Source of the DNA: a bacterium
Lineage (GTDB): Bacteria > Verrucomicrobiota > Verrucomicrobiia > Verrucomicrobiales > Akkermansiaceae
Reading direction: 5' to 3'
Length of the DNA stretch: 64,000 bases
Assembly: GCA_018222765.1 (NCBI GenBank)
Contig: JAAEZT010000016.1
Span: 1 to 64,000, forward strand
The notes under the pieces were generated by a model. That model saw only the letters and a list, made by a program, of their open reading frames with translations. It searched no databases and was not told where the DNA came from. Of the stretch, positions 61,303-64,000 are shown one piece after another. The position numbers and the translations under genes were made by a program. Within the stretch, counting starts at the first letter, position 1. Every line of letters starts with the position of its first letter.

Positions 61303-61623
61303 TTAGCCGCGCATTGAGTTGAGATCTTCGACATTAATAGTCTGTCGAGCACGGTAGAGAGCCACGATGATCGCCAATCCAACGGCGACCTCGGCTGCAG
61401 CCACGGTGATGATGAAGAAGACGAAGACCTGACCGTTATAGTCGGGCAGTCCGTTGTCGGTGACGTGGTAGCGCGAGAAAGCAACCAGAGTGAGGCTGGC
61501 CGCAGCGAGCATCAATTCCAGCGACATGAAGATGACGATGATGTTACGGCGAATGATCACGCCGGCCAATCCGATTGCGAAAAGCAAACCGGAGACAAAA
61601 AGAAATTCGTTGAGCGAAGCCAT
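61303..61623 (-). CDS. nuoK: NADH-quinone oxidoreductase subunit K
   Basis: Small membrane subunit, 106 residues, three helices. '[20 protein letters not shown]' includes the conserved Glu of helix 2, and '[18 protein letters not shown]' that of helix 3. The ATG at 61623 gives the family's usual length; an in-frame start at 61707 lies inside nuoJ and adds non-conserved residues. Confidence 0.95.
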   Translation of the reverse strand: MASLNEFLFVSGLLFAIGLAGVIIRRNIIVIFMSLELMLAAASLTLVAFSRYHVTDNGLPDYNGQVFVFFIITVAAAEVAVGLAIIVALYRARQTINVEDLNSMRG

Positions 61624-61642
61624 GGGTCCGGGGAGTAAGAGA

Positions 61643-62233
61643 TCAGGAATCAGTTGGGCGGGTTTTCGCGGTGCGTTTGGAGAGAACGACAACACCGATG
61701 GTAGCAACGAGGAGTAGGGCTCCGATGACTTGCAGCGGGAAGTTGTAGTGCGTGAAGATTTGTTGGCCGATCAAGTTGGTGTCGGGAAGCTTGGGCGTCT
61801 TTTCGTGAGCAAGGCTCTTGTGAATGGCGCCGTCTTCAGGAAATGACTCGGCGGCGGTGGCAAGAGTTTCTTCCGTGATGGGTTGAAATTCCTTGGTGTC
61901 CTGTGACTGAATCACACCGAGGATTTGTAAGGCCAGGCAGAGTGGAATGATGATTCCGAGAACGACAGTCGAGGAGCGGAATCTCACCTTCTCCTCGTTG
62001 TTGAGATCGAGGAGCATGATGATGAAGACAAAGAGAACCATAATGGCCCCTGCGTAGACGAGGATTTGAACGATGCCGACAAAGTAGGCATTCAGTCCGA
62101 TGAACAATCCGGCCAATCCGACAAAGGAAAGCACCATCGAGAGGGCGCTTGAGACGGGGTTGCGAAAAGCAACGAGAAGAATTCCGCCGGCAACGGCAAG
62201 GAAACTAAAAAGGTAGAAGAGAAGTGAGTGCAT
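61643..62233 (-). CDS. nuoJ: NADH-quinone oxidoreductase subunit J
   Basis: Membrane subunit near the quinone channel, 196 residues, five helices. '[21 protein letters not shown]' ([20 protein letters not shown]) is the core signature, with the Tyr important for coupling. A longer loop (about 108-160) lies before the last helix. Four bases from nuoI and 19 from nuoK. Confidence 0.95.
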   Translation of the reverse strand: MHSLLFYLFSFLAVAGGILLVAFRNPVSSALSMVLSFVGLAGLFIGLNAYFVGIVQILVYAGAIMVLFVFIIMLLDLNNEEKVRFRSSTVVLGIIIPLCLALQILGVIQSQDTKEFQPITEETLATAAESFPEDGAIHKSLAHEKTPKLPDTNLIGQQIFTHYNFPLQVIGALLLVATIGVVVLSKRTAKTRPTDS

Positions 62234-62237
62234 GGTC

Positions 62238-62804
62238 TTATTTCAGCTCATTCCATTTGTTCACGAGTCCGACGCGCTTGCCGCCGATTTCGTAGAGGCG
62301 ATCTTTGTCGTGCACCATTTCCTTGCGACTGGTGCCGGTGACGATGTAGTCGGGCCGGAGATAAATGGCCTGCTCGGGGCAGACTTCCTCGCACATGCCG
62401 CAGTAGATGCAGCGGATCATGTCGATATCAAATTCTTGCGGGCGTTTCTCGACCTTGGCCCATTCATCATTGCTGGGGATTTCACCCGGCGTGATTTTGA
62501 TGGCCTTGGGCGGGCAAATAAATTCGCAAAGCTGGCAGGAAACGCACCGCTCGCGATCAAGTTCGTCGGTGACGAGGGCGGGCGTGCCACGGTAGTATTC
62601 CGGAAGCTCGTCATCCCACTTTTGCTCGGGATACTGCATCGTGATGCCGAGGCCGGAGGAGTTGAGTTCGTCGGCACCACGCGATTTCCCCATGACGGAT
62701 TTGAAGGCGTGGCGCAGGGTGACAATCATTCCCTTGAAGATGGAGCCGAAGTAAACCTTCTCTCCAACGGAGAGTTTGGGACGTGTGACTTTGATGGTGG
62801 CCAT
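62238..62804 (-). CDS. nuoI: NADH-quinone oxidoreductase subunit I
   Basis: Iron-sulfur protein that carries clusters N6a and N6b from the peripheral arm towards quinone. 188 residues. Two 4Fe-4S motifs: CVSCQLCEFICP (C87, C90, C93, C97) and CIYCGMCEEVCP (C132, C135, C138, C142). Between nuoH and nuoJ in the canonical order. Confidence 0.97.
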   Translation of the reverse strand: MATIKVTRPKLSVGEKVYFGSIFKGMIVTLRHAFKSVMGKSRGADELNSSGLGITMQYPEQKWDDELPEYYRGTPALVTDELDRERCVSCQLCEFICPPKAIKITPGEIPSNDEWAKVEKRPQEFDIDMIRCIYCGMCEEVCPEQAIYLRPDYIVTGTSRKEMVHDKDRLYEIGGKRVGLVNKWNELK

Positions 62805-62828
62805 GAGAATCGGGAAAGAATGAAGAAA

Positions 62829-64000
62829 TTAAATAGTGCCCTCCTTGGGCGCGTGGATGGCTGACTTGGCAATTGCGAAGAGAAGCCCTGTGATCACGAG
62901 AAGGATCGCAAGGCAAACTCCGAAAGCAAGGTAGCCGATGTGAGGAACAGCGAGGATGAGGGCGGCGATGAAGACGTTGATGAGAGCGGCTTCGAAGAAG
63001 ACGATCCATCCAAGGTTCATTAACTGGTCGTAGCGAAAGCGAGGAACTGTCCAACGAACGAGAATGAAGAAGAGGATGAAGACGGTAACTTTCGTCAGGA
63101 AGCAACCGATGTGCAGCAGGCTGACCCACCAGGCTCCGGTTGGGAGCAGGCCGTCGATGCCGAAGCCGATCGACCAACCACCGAAGAAAAGAGTCACAAT
63201 GAGCGCCGACCCAATGATCATGGCGGCGTATTCTCCAAGGAAGAAAAGGGCGAACTTCATCGAGGAGTATTCAGTGTGGTAACCGCCGACAAGCTCGGTT
63301 TCACATTCGGGAAGATCGAAAGGAGTTCGGTTGGTTTCCGCGAAGATCGAGGTGGTGAAGATAAAAAAGGAAACGACCAGAGGGATCAGCATCCACCAGC
63401 GTTCGGCGGTGAGGCCTTCGCCCCAGAAGGGAAGGAGCAGCCAACCATTGTTCGCTTGATATTCAACGATATGGCCGAGGTTTAAGGTTCCGAACATCAT
63501 GAGAACGGGGATGACTGAAAGTCCGAGTGCGATCTCGTAGGAGATCATTTGTGCACACGAGCGAACGCCACCGAAGAAAGGATATTTCGAGTTGGAAGAC
63601 CAACCGGCGAGAGTGATGCCGTAGACCGAGAGAGAAGCGATAGCGAAGATGAAGAGTGGTCCGACGTTGAGATCAGCCACGGCCATGGGAATGACAAGAT
63701 TGCCGAACTCAATTGGGCTGCCGAATGGAACGACGGCCATTGTAACGAGAGCCGGAACCATTGTCATGCAGGGCGCCAGCCAGAAGAAGGCTTTCCGCAC
63801 GTAAGAAGGAGTGAAGTCTTCCTTGAGAATGAACTTCAATCCATCGGCCATGGGTTGGGTGAGTCCGCCGATGGGAAGAGCGAGATCCTTTTTGAATCCC
63901 AGAATACTCAGGGGGATCATGGTCCGATTCGGGCCCACCCGGTCCTGAATGATTGCGGAGAAGCGACGTTCGAAAATGACGCAGACACTGACAAGAGTCA
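62829..64000 (-). CDS. nuoH: NADH-quinone oxidoreductase subunit H (5' end outside the window)
   Basis: Membrane subunit that forms the quinone chamber. Truncated by the right edge: the visible frame continues to the last base as ...CVIFERRFSAIIQDRVGPNR, the well-known cytoplasmic loop after the first helix, so only the first helix or so is missing (about 390 residues visible). 'TPFDLPECETELVGGYHTEY' is the other classical segment. Upstream genes nuoA to nuoG, if in the same operon, lie beyond the edge. Confidence 0.96.
   Translation of the reverse strand, partial: TLVSVCVIFERRFSAIIQDRVGPNRTMIPLSILGFKKDLALPIGGLTQPMADGLKFILKEDFTPSYVRKAFFWLAPCMTMVPALVTMAVVPFGSPIEFGNLVIPMAVADLNVGPLFIFAIASLSVYGITLAGWSSNSKYPFFGGVRSCAQMISYEIALGLSVIPVLMMFGTLNLGHIVEYQANNGWLLLPFWGEGLTAERWWMLIPLVVSFFIFTTSIFAETNRTPFDLPECETELVGGYHTEYSSMKFALFFLGEYAAMIIGSALIVTLFFGGWSIGFGIDGLLPTGAWWVSLLHIGCFLTKVTVFILFFILVRWTVPRFRYDQLMNLGWIVFFEAALINVFIAALILAVPHIGYLAFGVCLAILLVITGLLFAIAKSAIHAPKEGTI

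Overview
This is bacterial chromosomal DNA, most likely from a member of Verrucomicrobiota. That assignment is inferred from gene content: a divergent FtsZ beside a bactofilin, a formylglycine sulfatase, DUF1080 (3-keto-disaccharide hydrolase) and NIPSNAP proteins, GYF_2/DUF4190 and DUF5069 proteins, a squalene-cyclase-like repeat protein next to a DUF4175 protein, and a lipoprotein with the 'Y-k-N-V-r-I ... V-P-Y-x-x-L-P-e-e-x-Q' motif common in this phylum. No insertion sequence, integrase, CRISPR array or rRNA was found. Most start codons have no Shine-Dalgarno sequence in front of them, and several are GTG or TTG.

Layout. 1-9 kb: an M1 aminopeptidase-like protein, thiS/thiH, a bactofilin, and a peptide ABC importer (binding protein plus two permeases, without ATPases). 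9-12 kb: a NUDIX-like protein and a DUF5069 protein, then two coiled-coil lipoproteins behind a clear sigma70-type promoter. 12-15 kb: transaldolase, KhpA, Ffh. 15-19 kb: NIPSNAP protein, LemA, an M48 protease and a UbiA-like membrane protein. 19-25.6 kb: housekeeping genes (adk, fmt, pyrH, frr, fabI), a DUF1080 protein, tRNA-Arg(CCG) and small membrane proteins. 25.6-34.5 kb: a seven-ORF minus-strand operon for cell-surface proteins (DUF4175, a small exported protein split by an in-frame TGA, an alpha/alpha-toroid protein and three tandem secreted paralogues). 34.8-39 kb: ftsZ, ribF and gnd, followed by tandem terminators and a structured RNA-like element. 39-46 kb: a sulfatase and a compact five-gene sugar-catabolism operon (mutarotase, TIM-barrel isomerase, class I aldolase, Gfo/Idh oxidoreductase, PfkB kinase). 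46-56 kb: a beta-helix protein with a cysteine ladder, a CII-like regulator, a LysM protein, Dus, a LptF-type permease, a large alpha-repeat membrane protein and a SLC1-type symporter. 56-64 kb: the distal half of the complex I operon, nuoH to nuoN, with nuoH running off the right edge.

How it fits together. The window mixes central functions (translation, NADPH supply through gnd, C3 transfer through tal, proton pumping through Nuo, division through FtsZ) with polysaccharide- and surface-related functions. The best candidates for undescribed biology are the seven-ORF secreted-protein operon at 34,547-25,611 and its three '2 + jelly-roll + 2' paralogues, the in-frame TGA at 31,445-31,447, and the structured element at 38,867-38,952, which has two mutually exclusive folds. 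The sugar operon also has a consistent pathway logic with no identifiable substrate.
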